Shown in pieces: positions 7,836 to 15,353 of a stretch of 23,479 nucleotides of DNA. This DNA comes from a virus. Where the stretch lies: positions 1 to 23,479 of the IMG/VR virus record IMGVR_UViG_3300036045_000064; one strand, given 5' to 3'. A program made the translations under genes and the position numbers. The first letter of the stretch is position 1, and each line of letters opens with the position of its first letter. Below the pieces are notes generated by a model. That model worked only from the letters and a program-made list of their open reading frames with translations. It was not told the DNA's origin and did not search any database.

Positions 7836-8560
7836 AGAATTGTTTCCAATTGCAAAATTTCAGAACCGGAGAGGGCGCGATTGTACGCGATGATGTGCCT
7901 GATTTTTACATCAGACGCCAGTGTGCCCGCACTATTTATCGCTCCGACAAAAAACGAACTCGACGATGGCGTCTGATGTCCATCCGTATAACTATTGTTT
8001 TGCTCTACGGCGTTTATACGCCGTAGAGCGTCCACGTTGACGCCATTAGTCGTCCAACGCGCCAAATAAATCGTTTTGATTGCAGCCGTTAGCGATGGCC
8101 CGGAGGCCGTTTTTTGCACTGGAATTGTGTTGTTCCAGCTAACCAACGCGGACGAACCAGTTCGTCCGACATAATAATTAGTCCCAGCTCCGAATATAAC
8201 GCGCGCCCCCGTGTCTACCGACGTCGGCACAAATACTACAATAATTGTGCGAGACGTGAAATTCAATCCACTATTGCCGCCTGCCAGCACGTCGTTGACG
8301 CCGTCGAACAGCACACCATCGGCGTACCAGAGTGGTTTTTGTGTGATTCCACTTTGTATGAAATGGTTTGCATTTGCGCTGCGATCTATCACCCGCCCCA
8401 CGATATCACCGGGTGCAACAACTGGTGTTGCACCCGCCGTGTCTTGAGATACATTCGCCTGCGTCATGAAATCCAACCACAGTTGGCAGCCGGAAAGCGA
8501 TAGCGGTGTAGTTCCCCGTCGCCCCAGTATCCCCAGCGTCAGCATTTTTGCCACTTGCAT
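7832..8560 (-). CDS. LamG / concanavalin A-like lectin-fold virion protein
   Basis: A 242-residue protein. The pattern LSGCQLWLDF, DIVGRVIDRSANANHF, GVLFDGVNDVL, NFTSRTIIVVFVP, YLARWTTNGVNVDALRRINA and IIAYNRALSGSEIL is the classic order of a LamG-type jelly roll (DG..V..W.D.S...., YNRALS-EI). Such domains bind glycans and in phages occur on surface or decoration proteins. Here the gene lies inside the head cassette rather than the tail-fibre region. The ribosome site is weak (GTTATTGAAAC). It may be a capsid-surface adhesin. Confidence 0.8.
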   Translation of the reverse strand: MQVAKMLTLGILGRRGTTPLSLSGCQLWLDFMTQANVSQDTAGATPVVAPGDIVGRVIDRSANANHFIQSGITQKPLWYADGVLFDGVNDVLAGGNSGLNFTSRTIIVVFVPTSVDTGARVIFGAGTNYYVGRTGSSALVSWNNTIPVQKTASGPSLTAAIKTIYLARWTTNGVNVDALRRINAVEQNNSYTDGHQTPSSSSFFVGAINSAGTLASDVKIRHIIAYNRALSGSEILQLETIL

Positions 8561-8596
8561 GTTTCAATAACCGCCGATTGTCAGTCGAAAAATTAA

Positions 8597-9142
8597 CTAT
8601 CGATTCTCGATCGCCAGCACCAACAAGAATCTTTGTCCGCTGTCGGGCGTAAACGCGTCCAGGGTCTCTAGCAGCACATACAGCGAGCGTGACCCCGCAG
8701 ACGCTTTTACAAAATGCCGTAATTCGTTGTTCATGGCGCGACTCATATCGCTATTGGTGGTGTCCACCGCCGTAGACATCGCCGGCAGGTCAAAGTATCC
8801 CAGCCGCTTGGGCGCATCTGCGTAGATTTCGCGGTATGGCGCATTGTCTGCGGCCACGGTGGGATCGAGCGCACCAAACAGATGCACGCGCACGCGCGAC
8901 GTAATGCTCTTTTTGTTGGTGGTCAAGCTGGCGCGCATCAAATACCCCGTGCCGCCACTGGTGCGAAAAAAATCGGCAAAGTGCAGCAAGGTGCTGGCCG
9001 CAGCGTTGTCGCTGATCACGTCGCCGGGCGTGTACGCCGTCGTGTTGGCCGGGCGCGTCAATTCCACGGCCAGCATGGTTGGCTCAGATCGGATCGCCAG
9101 CAGGTGCTCTTCAAAATCAACGTACAAGTAGTTCTTTTCCAT
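8597..9142 (-). CDS. Conserved structural protein of unknown role
   Basis: A 181-residue protein, start chosen at ATG 9140-9142 (MEKNYLYVDFEEHLL) because the longer frame would begin inside the terminator hairpin at 9150-9198. The segment VELTRPANTTAYTPGDVISDN, then SRVRVHLFGALDPTVAADNAPY and a closing beta stretch (SRSLYVLLETLDAF), look like a family of small phage virion proteins that start with a VxxTRPxNTTAYxxGDV pattern. Those are usually found next to capsid or connector genes. I know no assigned activity. Confidence 0.65.
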   Translation of the reverse strand: MEKNYLYVDFEEHLLAIRSEPTMLAVELTRPANTTAYTPGDVISDNAAASTLLHFADFFRTSGGTGYLMRASLTTNKKSITSRVRVHLFGALDPTVAADNAPYREIYADAPKRLGYFDLPAMSTAVDTTNSDMSRAMNNELRHFVKASAGSRSLYVLLETLDAFTPDSGQRFLLVLAIENR

Positions 9143-9149
9143 TTTGCCC

Positions 9150-9198
9150 ACCACAAACAAAAACGGCGACATGCAGGTTTTGGCCTGCATGTCGCCGT
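9150..9198 (-). terminator. Strong intrinsic terminator inside the late operon
   Basis: A perfect 15-bp stem (9163-9177 with 9184-9198, loop of 6) is followed on the minus strand by TTTTTGTTTG. It lies between the small CxxC gene and the structural gene at 8597-9142. It should reduce or attenuate transcription of everything from the LamG gene to the tape measure unless it is read through, or a promoter lies after it. Confidence 0.8.
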
Positions 9199-9224
9199 TA
9201 GGTGTAAACCGAAGGGCTACTGAT

Positions 9225-9416
9225 CTATTGGTTTGCCATCCGCCGTTGCTTTTTGGTGAGCAGCGGCGGATGGCCTAGCTGCTGATACAACCACTGAAGC
9301 CGAGCCAGCAATTGCCGACACTCTTTCTCTAACTCTTCCCGGCTTCCAAAAACGTAAACGTCTTTGGCAATTGTACCACAGTCCGCACAATTATTCAATG
9401 GGGTATTTTTGCTCAT
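9225..9416 (-). CDS. Small CxxC protein after the head morphogenesis gene
   Basis: A 63-residue protein (MSKNTPLNNCADCGTIAKD) with one CxxC pair, then a helical, charged region (EELEKECRQLLARLQWLY) and a basic end (KKQRRMANQ). Its ATG overlaps the stop of the head morphogenesis gene (ATGA). A single CxxC could bind zinc only as a dimer or with the later Cys. It is the last gene before the terminator at 9150-9198. Function unknown. Confidence 0.65.
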   Translation of the reverse strand: MSKNTPLNNCADCGTIAKDVYVFGSREELEKECRQLLARLQWLYQQLGHPPLLTKKQRRMANQ

Positions 9417-10144
9417 CTCACTTTTACCAACGCCACCGACGTGCGACAGTGATCATGAAACGGCGGAGCCATTTTCTGATCCGCATACCGTGGCGTTCCC
9501 GTAAGCCGAAACGGCTCATTCATGCCAACGATCTGGCCGTCCACGCGCCGGCAGCACTCTGTGGTGCGGCTATCATCGCTGGCCACCGCTTGCCGCCCAA
9601 ACTGCTCGGTCTGGTTGGATGTCGTCAACCTGATTGCGATGTTGGTCAGGTAAGCCGTTGCAGCCAGGCTGGTTACCCAGCGCATCGTCTCGACTGCCAC
9701 CGGGGCCGGCCCCAGCGCACCCACCCGTCCGCCATCGCCCAAAATCAACGCCTCTTCGTCCACCTGCATCAGCCCCCGCACGCGCGCCGCCTGCGCATCA
9801 AACAGCGCCAGCACCGCCGCCTGCTCGGTCTCGGTGTTGATGACCGTTGTGATTGCTGGCAGTTTGTAAATCTCAGCGTCACGGCCGGCTTGCGCCAGGC
9901 CCACCGCCACCGCCGCCGCCAACACCGCCCCGGTTACAGCCTCCACTTCGCGCCGCAACGCCAGCAGCACACTGAGCGCCACGGCCAGGTCCGTTGTCCG
10001 CCCTTGCAGCAGCCGGCGCGCCCAGCGATACGCCGCCAGCAGCTCGCCGCGCGGGTGCTCAGCGTTCCCCAGACGGTCAAAAAGCCGTTTTAACTCCGCC
10101 GACGCCTGTTGCGCCGACAGAATGGCCTGTTCACGCTGCGCCAT
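9413..10144 (-). CDS. Phage head morphogenesis protein (SPP1 gp7 / Mu F-like)
   Basis: A 243-residue protein with a helical N-terminal two-thirds. Its C-terminal block DDSRTTECCRRVDGQIVGMN and APPFHDHCRTSVALV matches the signature of SPP1 gp7-like minor head proteins (D-R-x-x-x-C, dG, PPxHxxCR). These proteins enter the procapsid with the portal and affect DNA delivery. It directly follows the portal gene and overlaps its 3' end by 14 bp. It is shorter than many family members, with no fused ADP-ribosyltransferase or peptidase domain. Confidence 0.85.
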   Translation of the reverse strand: MAQREQAILSAQQASAELKRLFDRLGNAEHPRGELLAAYRWARRLLQGRTTDLAVALSVLLALRREVEAVTGAVLAAAVAVGLAQAGRDAEIYKLPAITTVINTETEQAAVLALFDAQAARVRGLMQVDEEALILGDGGRVGALGPAPVAVETMRWVTSLAATAYLTNIAIRLTTSNQTEQFGRQAVASDDSRTTECCRRVDGQIVGMNEPFRLTGTPRYADQKMAPPFHDHCRTSVALVKVR

Positions 10145-11564
10145 TGCCCAGCCCCATTTGCGTCAAAGCCAGCCGCGCCTGGTATTCAGGCGTGGCCTGC
10201 ATGGCCGCGATCTCAATGTCCGAGTAGCCCATCTCGCGCCAGATTTGCTCCAGCGGAATACCCAATTCTTTTTTCACTCGCCATTCATCTCGCTCATCCT
10301 GCGTGTTGCGACTTTGGAGGGGCAGCCATTGCAGGCTGAACAGCGCATCTTCGTTCAAGCCTGCTCGACCAAAGACGTTGGCAAGCCGCCGCGCCATCGC
10401 AAAGCAGGCCAGCCACGACTGATTGCACAGCACCTGCCGTTTGCGCGCTTTGGCAAACAGCCGCTCCTTCTGCTCTTGCAGCGTCTCGGCGCTGGCCAGC
10501 TGACGAGTGCTGGGGAATTGCGGCACGGTAGAGACAATTGGCAACAGATCGCGCACAAATGTAGCCGCATCGATCAGTTGGGCGAGATTCGCGCCCTCAA
10601 CGCTTTCAGTGCCGGCCTCGCTTTTGGGTTTGGTAGTGCCCAAAATTGTGCCCGGTGCAATCTTGGCCCGGTTTGAGCCGTCCGCCTTGAGTGGTTGCCC
10701 GTCGGCAGTAGGAATCCAGCCCAGCGTAACCAAAATGCGAAACCCAGTGGTGTCCGCAGCGGCCAGCAGATCCAATACTGACTTGTTAAAGCCGCGCTGC
10801 ACGGGGATGACATCCCACATATCGCTGCGCAGATCCGGCGTGGCCGGAAAATGGATCACCGGAATGCCCAACGGCTCGCCGGCGGCGTCAACCCAGGGCA
10901 AAGGCCAGGCCGGATCGTCAGGGTCACGGAACGGAATCCATCCGTTTCCCTGATGGTTGTACTTTTCAACCCGATCCGGAAAATACAAATTCATCCGGGC
11001 GCGTGTTTTGCCTCGTGCATCCAGCAGCTCAATCCAGCGCTTGCTGGCGTACTGCATCGGCCGAGTCGTGTCGCCGTCGGGATAATGGGCCTTGCAGCCA
11101 AAACCATCACCGTTGACGGCCGGATCGGTATAGCGTGAATGCGGCGTCCAACGCGGCTGCTTGGCCACCACATCCCAATCGACGATCACAAAATATTCAC
11201 CATCGCGTCCACAACCTTCGTGAACGCTGCTTTGCATTACGCCGGTGGCTCTGTCCGCACCCGTGCGCACAACCCCCCCGGCCAGATCCCATTGTTGGTC
11301 TGCCCAGACAGCCAGTGCAGCGTCCGTGGATGTAGCCCCCGTGATAACCAGGCGCTCCTCAATGCTTTCGACAGCCGAGCGCGCAATGTTGACGTTGAAC
11401 TCGTGATCAGAAGCAGCGTTGAGAAATTCACGCTGACGGGGCGTTAACTTAGTGTCGTGGAGGCCATCGTAGAACTGGCGGCAAAGTACCACGGCCTTTT
11501 GCCGTGCCACTTCCTCTTCTTTTTGCCACTCCAGAAATGCCAACTCAGCCAGGTTGATAGCCAT
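10131..11564 (-). CDS. Portal protein
   Basis: A 477-residue protein, start taken at ATG 11562-11564 (MAINLAELAFLEWQKEEE); a GTG eight codons upstream overlaps the terminase stop. Segments include ESIEERLVITGATS, EYFVIVDWD, PVIHFPATPDLRSDMWDVIP, FNKSVLDLLAAADTTGFRI and a C-terminal helical region with QEQKERLFAKARKRQ. This follows the SPP1 gp6-like portal plan. It lies between the large terminase and the head morphogenesis protein, exactly where a portal is expected. The ring of portal subunits forms the DNA channel and docks the terminase. Confidence 0.88.
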   Translation of the reverse strand: MAINLAELAFLEWQKEEEVARQKAVVLCRQFYDGLHDTKLTPRQREFLNAASDHEFNVNIARSAVESIEERLVITGATSTDAALAVWADQQWDLAGGVVRTGADRATGVMQSSVHEGCGRDGEYFVIVDWDVVAKQPRWTPHSRYTDPAVNGDGFGCKAHYPDGDTTRPMQYASKRWIELLDARGKTRARMNLYFPDRVEKYNHQGNGWIPFRDPDDPAWPLPWVDAAGEPLGIPVIHFPATPDLRSDMWDVIPVQRGFNKSVLDLLAAADTTGFRILVTLGWIPTADGQPLKADGSNRAKIAPGTILGTTKPKSEAGTESVEGANLAQLIDAATFVRDLLPIVSTVPQFPSTRQLASAETLQEQKERLFAKARKRQVLCNQSWLACFAMARRLANVFGRAGLNEDALFSLQWLPLQSRNTQDERDEWRVKKELGIPLEQIWREMGYSDIEIAAMQATPEYQARLALTQMGLGNGAA

Positions 11565-11578
11565 CTTGTTGCCAATCC

Positions 11579-12961
11579 CTAGTTCCACACAAATCCGTTT
11601 GTTCCCGGCGTCGCCATAATTCCGTACCGCAGACTGTCATACGGATCGTCGCCCTCATTGCCGTCCTCGTCTACGTCCGTTTTTAATACATCCTCTGGTC
11701 GGTTTGGATCATGTTCTAACGTCGGCAAGCAATTGATCAGATGCCGGCAGCGGTCATAAATATAGAGTCGTGGCCGGATGCCCTCCGCTGGATTGCCCAG
11801 CAGCCGCAACACCTCCGCTGCACCATTAACCCGATCCACATGAGCGCGTTCCAGCATCAGACCACGTTCGGCGTACTGCTCCGCTACCGTCTTTTCGCTT
11901 TCGCCGCGCCGAGCAAACACATCGTGCCCGGCCGGAAACGTCCGCAGAGAAGTGGCGTGCGTGTTGTTGCGCGCTAACAGCGCATGAACAGCTTCGGCAT
12001 GTTGAGAGACCAGCCACTTGGCCTGGCGGTGTTCGTCAATGACGTACACATCGCCATTGTCGTCTTTGCCAAAAAGGTAGACCACGGTGGGATGCGTAAA
12101 CCCGTAATCCAGACTGCACCATTTCAGCCAGTGGTGGGGCGGGCTGGCCGGTGTCGGCACCACATGCGCATCCTGTCGCCAGGTAGTAAAAAACTGACCT
12201 GCGGCAATATCCCAATTTCCGTGCCGGTACGCTTGCAGTCGCCAGCCAACGTTCTCCTCTAGTTTTCGCTGGTAGTCCTTGTCGATCACTGGATTGTCAT
12301 CGACCGTGGCCGGGAAAAAACGCGTGTAGCCCTCCTGACGCGTCTGGAAAGGTTTAACAAATTTTTGCCAGTACCACGCGTGACCAACGCCGCCGGGGTT
12401 CGTGCTGCTGTAGATACGCGGCCGCCAGCCCGGTTTGCTGGTGCGGTTGCTGTCGCGCAATGCTCGGTATTTTACCAACGTCAGCGTGGTAGCTTCTTCG
12501 ATAGCAATGCTGTCATACTCAAAACCGAGATAGCTGTCAATGTCCTTTTCATGCAAAAAGTGACCGATCACAATCCGGCTATCACTCCACAGCGTGACCA
12601 GCCCCTCATGGCGATTGTATTTGTGTGGCACAGTCTGCAGCAAGCGTCGCCGCAAGTCGTCAAACTGCTCGCGCGCCTGCTTACCCACTTTGCGCAAATA
12701 CAACCCCTTAAAACCCGGCAACCGACGAGCATCGTCCAGAACCATCTGGGCTAGAATGGCATAACTTTTGCCGGGGCCACGCGAGCCACCGCAGCCAATC
12801 TCGTCTGGCCCGCCGGACACATCCGCCAGACGGGCCGCGGCATGGAAACGCCACTGCCATGGAAAAGGCACATAGTTTGCGCTCAAAAAATTCTCCACCT
12901 GACTACGGGGAGCACCAGCCTGCCGTGCCGTGGCAACACAGCGTTCAATTGTCGTCACCAT
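11579..12961 (-). CDS. Terminase large subunit
   Basis: A 460-residue packaging ATPase-nuclease. Walker A is GGSRGPGKS at about 58-66, Walker B SIAIEE at about 151-156, and the coupling motif STNPGG at about 186-191. The C-terminal RNase H-like nuclease shows the first acidic residue in SLDYGFTHPT (about 285), a GHDVFAR segment in the middle, and a final acidic DDPYDSLRYG near the end. All key motifs appear intact. The start ATG overlaps the small-subunit gene by 17 bp. The large subunit cuts concatemers and pumps DNA into the procapsid. Confidence 0.96.
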   Translation of the reverse strand: MVTTIERCVATARQAGAPRSQVENFLSANYVPFPWQWRFHAAARLADVSGGPDEIGCGGSRGPGKSYAILAQMVLDDARRLPGFKGLYLRKVGKQAREQFDDLRRRLLQTVPHKYNRHEGLVTLWSDSRIVIGHFLHEKDIDSYLGFEYDSIAIEEATTLTLVKYRALRDSNRTSKPGWRPRIYSSTNPGGVGHAWYWQKFVKPFQTRQEGYTRFFPATVDDNPVIDKDYQRKLEENVGWRLQAYRHGNWDIAAGQFFTTWRQDAHVVPTPASPPHHWLKWCSLDYGFTHPTVVYLFGKDDNGDVYVIDEHRQAKWLVSQHAEAVHALLARNNTHATSLRTFPAGHDVFARRGESEKTVAEQYAERGLMLERAHVDRVNGAAEVLRLLGNPAEGIRPRLYIYDRCRHLINCLPTLEHDPNRPEDVLKTDVDEDGNEGDDPYDSLRYGIMATPGTNGFVWN

Positions 12962-13568
12962 ACACTTTGTCTAACGCCTGCCTGACGGTATGGTCTACCG
13001 CCAAATCCACAGACGCTTCAAATTTGCCCACGTACTGCCCGGTCATCTCCAGAAACAGTTTACGATCCTGGTACGCTTTGGGATCGGGATCGCTTGCTAC
13101 CGCCACCAGCGCCGCCATCACCGCCGACAGATGATTGATCAACAACTCTTTAGGTAGCGCAGCAATGCGCTTGTCGATCTCCGGGTCTTTCTCGCGCCAG
13201 CCTCGGATGGTGCGCGTGTTTGTCAGTCCCAGCAGCTGAGTCGCTAGCTCGTGTTCGTAGCGCGGCACCCGCAACAGCGGCGGTACGCACCGCCACGCAA
13301 TATAGAGCGCCCGTCGCCAGTCCCAGCGCGGACGCGTTTTGCCATTATCCCCTTTCGCCACCTCTGCCATCAATCGATAATACAATTCTTCCCAGGGATA
13401 AGGTTCGGTGCTGTCGGCCTCATCGTCGGGCTGCTCATACCGTGCAGCGATCAGGGCGTCCAGCCGCTCTTTGCTGGCGCGACTCTCTGCCTGGCCCGGC
13501 GCATTCGGTGGGGCCGTCAAACCGGAATTTTCGGAGGTTTGACCCGTCTGTGTGCGCCTAAGATTCAT
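12945..13568 (-). CDS. Terminase small subunit-like DNA-binding protein
   Basis: A 207-residue protein with a variable N-terminus to about residue 60. A helix-turn-helix region follows (YEHELATQLLGLTNTRTIRGWREKDPEI, residues about 104-131), and then a helical oligomerisation part. Position immediately upstream of, and overlapping, the large terminase supports the small-subunit role of recognising the packaging site. The ribosome site is AGGAT close to ATG 13566-13568. A 70-bp gap separates it from the membrane-protein gene upstream. Confidence 0.8.
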   Translation of the reverse strand: MNLRRTQTGQTSENSGLTAPPNAPGQAESRASKERLDALIAARYEQPDDEADSTEPYPWEELYYRLMAEVAKGDNGKTRPRWDWRRALYIAWRCVPPLLRVPRYEHELATQLLGLTNTRTIRGWREKDPEIDKRIAALPKELLINHLSAVMAALVAVASDPDPKAYQDRKLFLEMTGQYVGKFEASVDLAVDHTVRQALDKVYGDDN

Positions 13569-13638
13569 AATCCTATCATGAATATGCGAAATTCATTCGT
13601 GCATGCCCAGACTGGTTGGGGGCTTGCAATTAAAGTAC

Positions 13639-13947
13639 TTATGGCTTCTCCGCGTTTCTCTTCAACCTAACATTCTCGACCACGAATGCGATTGCGGACG
13701 CCACAAACAAAACGCACTCCACGTAGACTAGCAAACGGATCATCCAGAGTATTCCGTCTCTAGCCACTAGTGGCGTCGTGCCGGCGCTGCCAACAATGAG
13801 AGCGTAACGGGCCGCACCTGTCAACAACCAGGAGATCACCCAAAATAACAGCGCCCGACGCTGGATGTGACCAATGACGGCGAACGCCAAAATAAAAACA
13901 ACCTTAGCAAAAAAGTAAAGCAGATAGGGCAGCGCCGACAAATCCAT
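13639..13947 (-). CDS. Multi-span small membrane protein coupled to the CHAT gene
   Basis: A 102-residue protein from ATG 13945-13947, chosen because GGAGGG sits 9 bases upstream. Hydrophobic stretches occur at about 5-24 (LPYLLYFFAKVVFILAFAV), 32-46 (LLFWVISWLLTGAAR) and 66-90 (LWMIRLLVYVECVLFVASAIA). It therefore likely spans the membrane three or four times, with a basic C-terminus (NVRLKRNAEKP). It overlaps the 3' end of the caspase-like gene by 44 bp, which suggests the two are made together. It could be a partner or target of the protease, or a holin-like protein. No family recognised. Confidence 0.75.
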   Translation of the reverse strand: MDLSALPYLLYFFAKVVFILAFAVIGHIQRRALLFWVISWLLTGAARYALIVGSAGTTPLVARDGILWMIRLLVYVECVLFVASAIAFVVENVRLKRNAEKP

Positions 13948-14746
13948 CCAATATCCCTCCACGCGCATTGATCCAAAGCAAGACAACCAACGCTCCAGCC
14001 ATAAGAATCATGGCGACGACAACAGCCAATGCGAGCAGCGGCGTAAGCGTCACCCGCCCCTGTTCAAATCGTTTCTGGATTACATCGGACAGATCAACAA
14101 TCTCTGCTTCCATCTTGTCCAATCTCCGATCAACAGTTGCTATCCATTGCTCAATTGCCTCTACCCGTTTTACCAATCCCGGCTGTCCAAAATCGTTGCC
14201 CGCCAGTAACCCCATAATCTTAGCAATCGTCACTGCCTCAGGATCGTTGCGCTTGCGGTAGTGTGGCCCTGCGCGCAGGTAGCGATAAGGCCCGCCTGGC
14301 GGGGCTACTGCTTGATAAGCAGTGTAGGCATCGTTGCTCTGCGCCAGTTCTGCCGCCAACAGCGACCCTAACCGGATCGCATCCCGGTTGTCTACTGGGC
14401 CAACCGTGCAGATGATGTCAGCGTTGCTGTAAGTTGTTATAGCAAGCGCAACGTTCTCGCTATCGCAGGTGTTCAAAACACAAAGTTCGGCTGCGCTTGT
14501 GCGTACATATTGGCCAACGCCAGCGATACTCAGCAGACCGTCACTAAGCAACACTCCTTCGCTGCTACCGTGTGTAATCCACCAAACGTACGCATACGGG
14601 CCTTCTTGCACTGCCAGCGCAATATCGCCGTCACGCACAACACCGGAAAGGACAACAGCGTTGTGGTGACGACTAATGGCAGCGATTTCAGCAGCGGCAT
14701 TGGGCAAATCAGCATGGTCAGGTGCAATCACAAGTACATCTGTCAT
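13904..14746 (-). CDS. Membrane-anchored caspase-like (CHAT) protease
   Basis: A 280-residue protein counted from ATG 14744-14746 (MTDVLVIAPDHADL). The N-terminal alpha/beta domain has a caspase-type dyad: His59 in YVWWITHGSSEG and Cys94 in LCVLNTCDSEN, both at strand ends. A predicted coiled coil follows (about 189-228, VKRVEAIEQWIATVDRRLDK), then one strong membrane segment (about 234-258). CHAT proteases commonly act in bacterial defence or regulated death; a role here is inference. An upstream ATG at 14807-14809 lies inside a terminator hairpin, so I reject it. Neither start has a clear ribosome site. Two spacers of the array at 20637-21034 match this gene exactly, at codons 36-48 and 139-150. 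Confidence 0.82.
   Translation of the reverse strand: MTDVLVIAPDHADLPNAAAEIAAISRHHNAVVLSGVVRDGDIALAVQEGPYAYVWWITHGSSEGVLLSDGLLSIAGVGQYVRTSAAELCVLNTCDSENVALAITTYSNADIICTVGPVDNRDAIRLGSLLAAELAQSNDAYTAYQAVAPPGGPYRYLRAGPHYRKRNDPEAVTIAKIMGLLAGNDFGQPGLVKRVEAIEQWIATVDRRLDKMEAEIVDLSDVIQKRFEQGRVTLTPLLALAVVVAMILMAGALVVLLWINARGGILDGFVGAALSALLFC
14298..14332 (+). other. Protospacer: perfect match to CRISPR spacer 3
   Basis: All 35 bases equal spacer 3 at 20819-20853. The matching strand is plus, antisense to the CHAT mRNA. The 5' flank is CGCCT and the 3' flank is GTTGC. The target covers codons 139-150 of the caspase-like gene. Confidence 0.97.
14604..14639 (+). other. Protospacer: perfect match to CRISPR spacer 5
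   Basis: All 36 bases equal spacer 5 at 20962-20997. The 5' flank is GGCCT and the 3' flank is ACACC. It shares the 5' tetranucleotide GCCT with the spacer 3 target. It covers codons 36-48 of the caspase-like gene, just before the catalytic His. Confidence 0.97.
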
Positions 14747-14773
14747 AATGCGCTGGCCGTCAGGCTTTCGCTC

Positions 14774-14816
14774 AAAAAAAAGAGCGCCACGCTCCCAAAC
14801 GGGACTCATGGCGCTC
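14774..14816 (-). terminator. Intrinsic terminator just upstream of the CHAT gene
   Basis: The 8-bp stem GAGCGCCA/TGGCGCTC (14809-14816 with 14782-14789) encloses a shorter CCC/GGG stem and is followed on the minus strand by eight T. It ends the transcript carrying the tRNA-like sequence and upstream genes. It lies only 28 bp before the chosen CHAT start, so the CHAT gene must be reached by read-through or by a nearby promoter. Confidence 0.85.
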
Positions 14817-14862
14817 TAGGCGCTCTCACGGCTCATAAGCCGCAGCTTTTCAGTTAGGTGTT

Positions 14863-14905
14863 GGCTTGGCGCATGGGCTGATCACCCATGCGCCAAGCCC
14901 TTTTA
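14863..14905 (+). terminator. Long perfect hairpin, terminator-like on the plus strand
   Basis: A 15-bp perfect stem (14863-14877 with 14885-14899, 7-base loop) is followed on the plus strand by CCTTTTAT. The minus-strand side has no T-run. No plus-strand gene precedes it, so it may stop antisense transcription through the tRNA-like gene, or have another structural role. Confidence 0.6.
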
Positions 14906-14917
14906 TGTTAGTTTGTG

Positions 14918-14987
14918 TCGCGGGAGACGGAGTCGAACCGCCGCCAACCTTTATGAGCCAGGTGCTCTGCCACTAAGCTACCCCGCA
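14918..14987 (-). tRNA. tRNA-Met(CAT)-like gene with a damaged anticodon stem
   Basis: The acceptor stem (TGCGGGG with TCCCGCG, two wobble pairs), the D arm (GCTTAGTGGCAGAGC) and the T arm (GGCGG-TTCGACT-CCGTC) are all recognisable. The loop CTCATAA is that of tRNA-Met, anticodon at 14953-14955. The 5' strand of the anticodon stem (CCTGG) lacks its partner: about four bases appear deleted, giving 70 nt. A weak ACCT/AGGT stem with a 9-base loop could form instead. The 3' end is followed by CAC, so CCA is not encoded. It may be a decayed phage tRNA. Confidence 0.6.
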
Positions 14988-14999
14988 GTGATCCCGATC

Positions 15000-15314
15000 C
15001 TAGCACGACTCTGTGTCGTCGTCAAGCCCCTGCTCCATCGTAGCTGTATGAACATCTACACGAACCGGGTGCGTCTGGCGCAGCTGCGCAGACCGATACT
15101 CATCCAGCCGAATCACCTCAATCCGCCCCCGCACCCGAATCTCGATCAGGTTCTCATCTGGGTCATACCGGAACAACAATTTATGCTGTCGGCGAATCTT
15201 GCGCCAGGCCATGCCGCCCCTACATGCGCGACAAGCGCACCAGATCCCGCACCTGGGGCGCTCGTCGCTATATCCGCGTCGTCGTTGGCTCTCACTTAAA
15301 TAATCGTAAGTCAA
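15000..15314 (-). CDS. Unknown small protein upstream of the tRNA-like gene
   Basis: About 104 residues if it starts at TTG 15312-15314, which has AAGGAAA a few bases upstream. A shorter form from ATG in GGMAWRKIRR, behind GGGGCGG, is also possible. The N-terminal part has several Cys (RCGIWCACRACRGG), which could bind zinc. The C-terminal core LLFRYDPDENLIEI-RVRGRIEVIRLDEYR forms two predicted strands. The stop is 12 bp before the tRNA-like gene. I do not recognise the family. Confidence 0.55.
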   Translation of the reverse strand: MTYDYLSESQRRRGYSDERPRCGIWCACRACRGGMAWRKIRRQHKLLFRYDPDENLIEIRVRGRIEVIRLDEYRSAQLRQTHPVRVDVHTATMEQGLDDDTESC

Positions 15315-15353
15315 GCGAGTTTCCTTCGTCAACTTAGAGCAATCTTTCTGATT

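Noticed and set aside
14747-14809. Longer CHAT reading starting at ATG 14807-14809
   Set aside because: The extra codons lie in a stem-loop followed by eight T, a clear terminator, and have no ribosome site.
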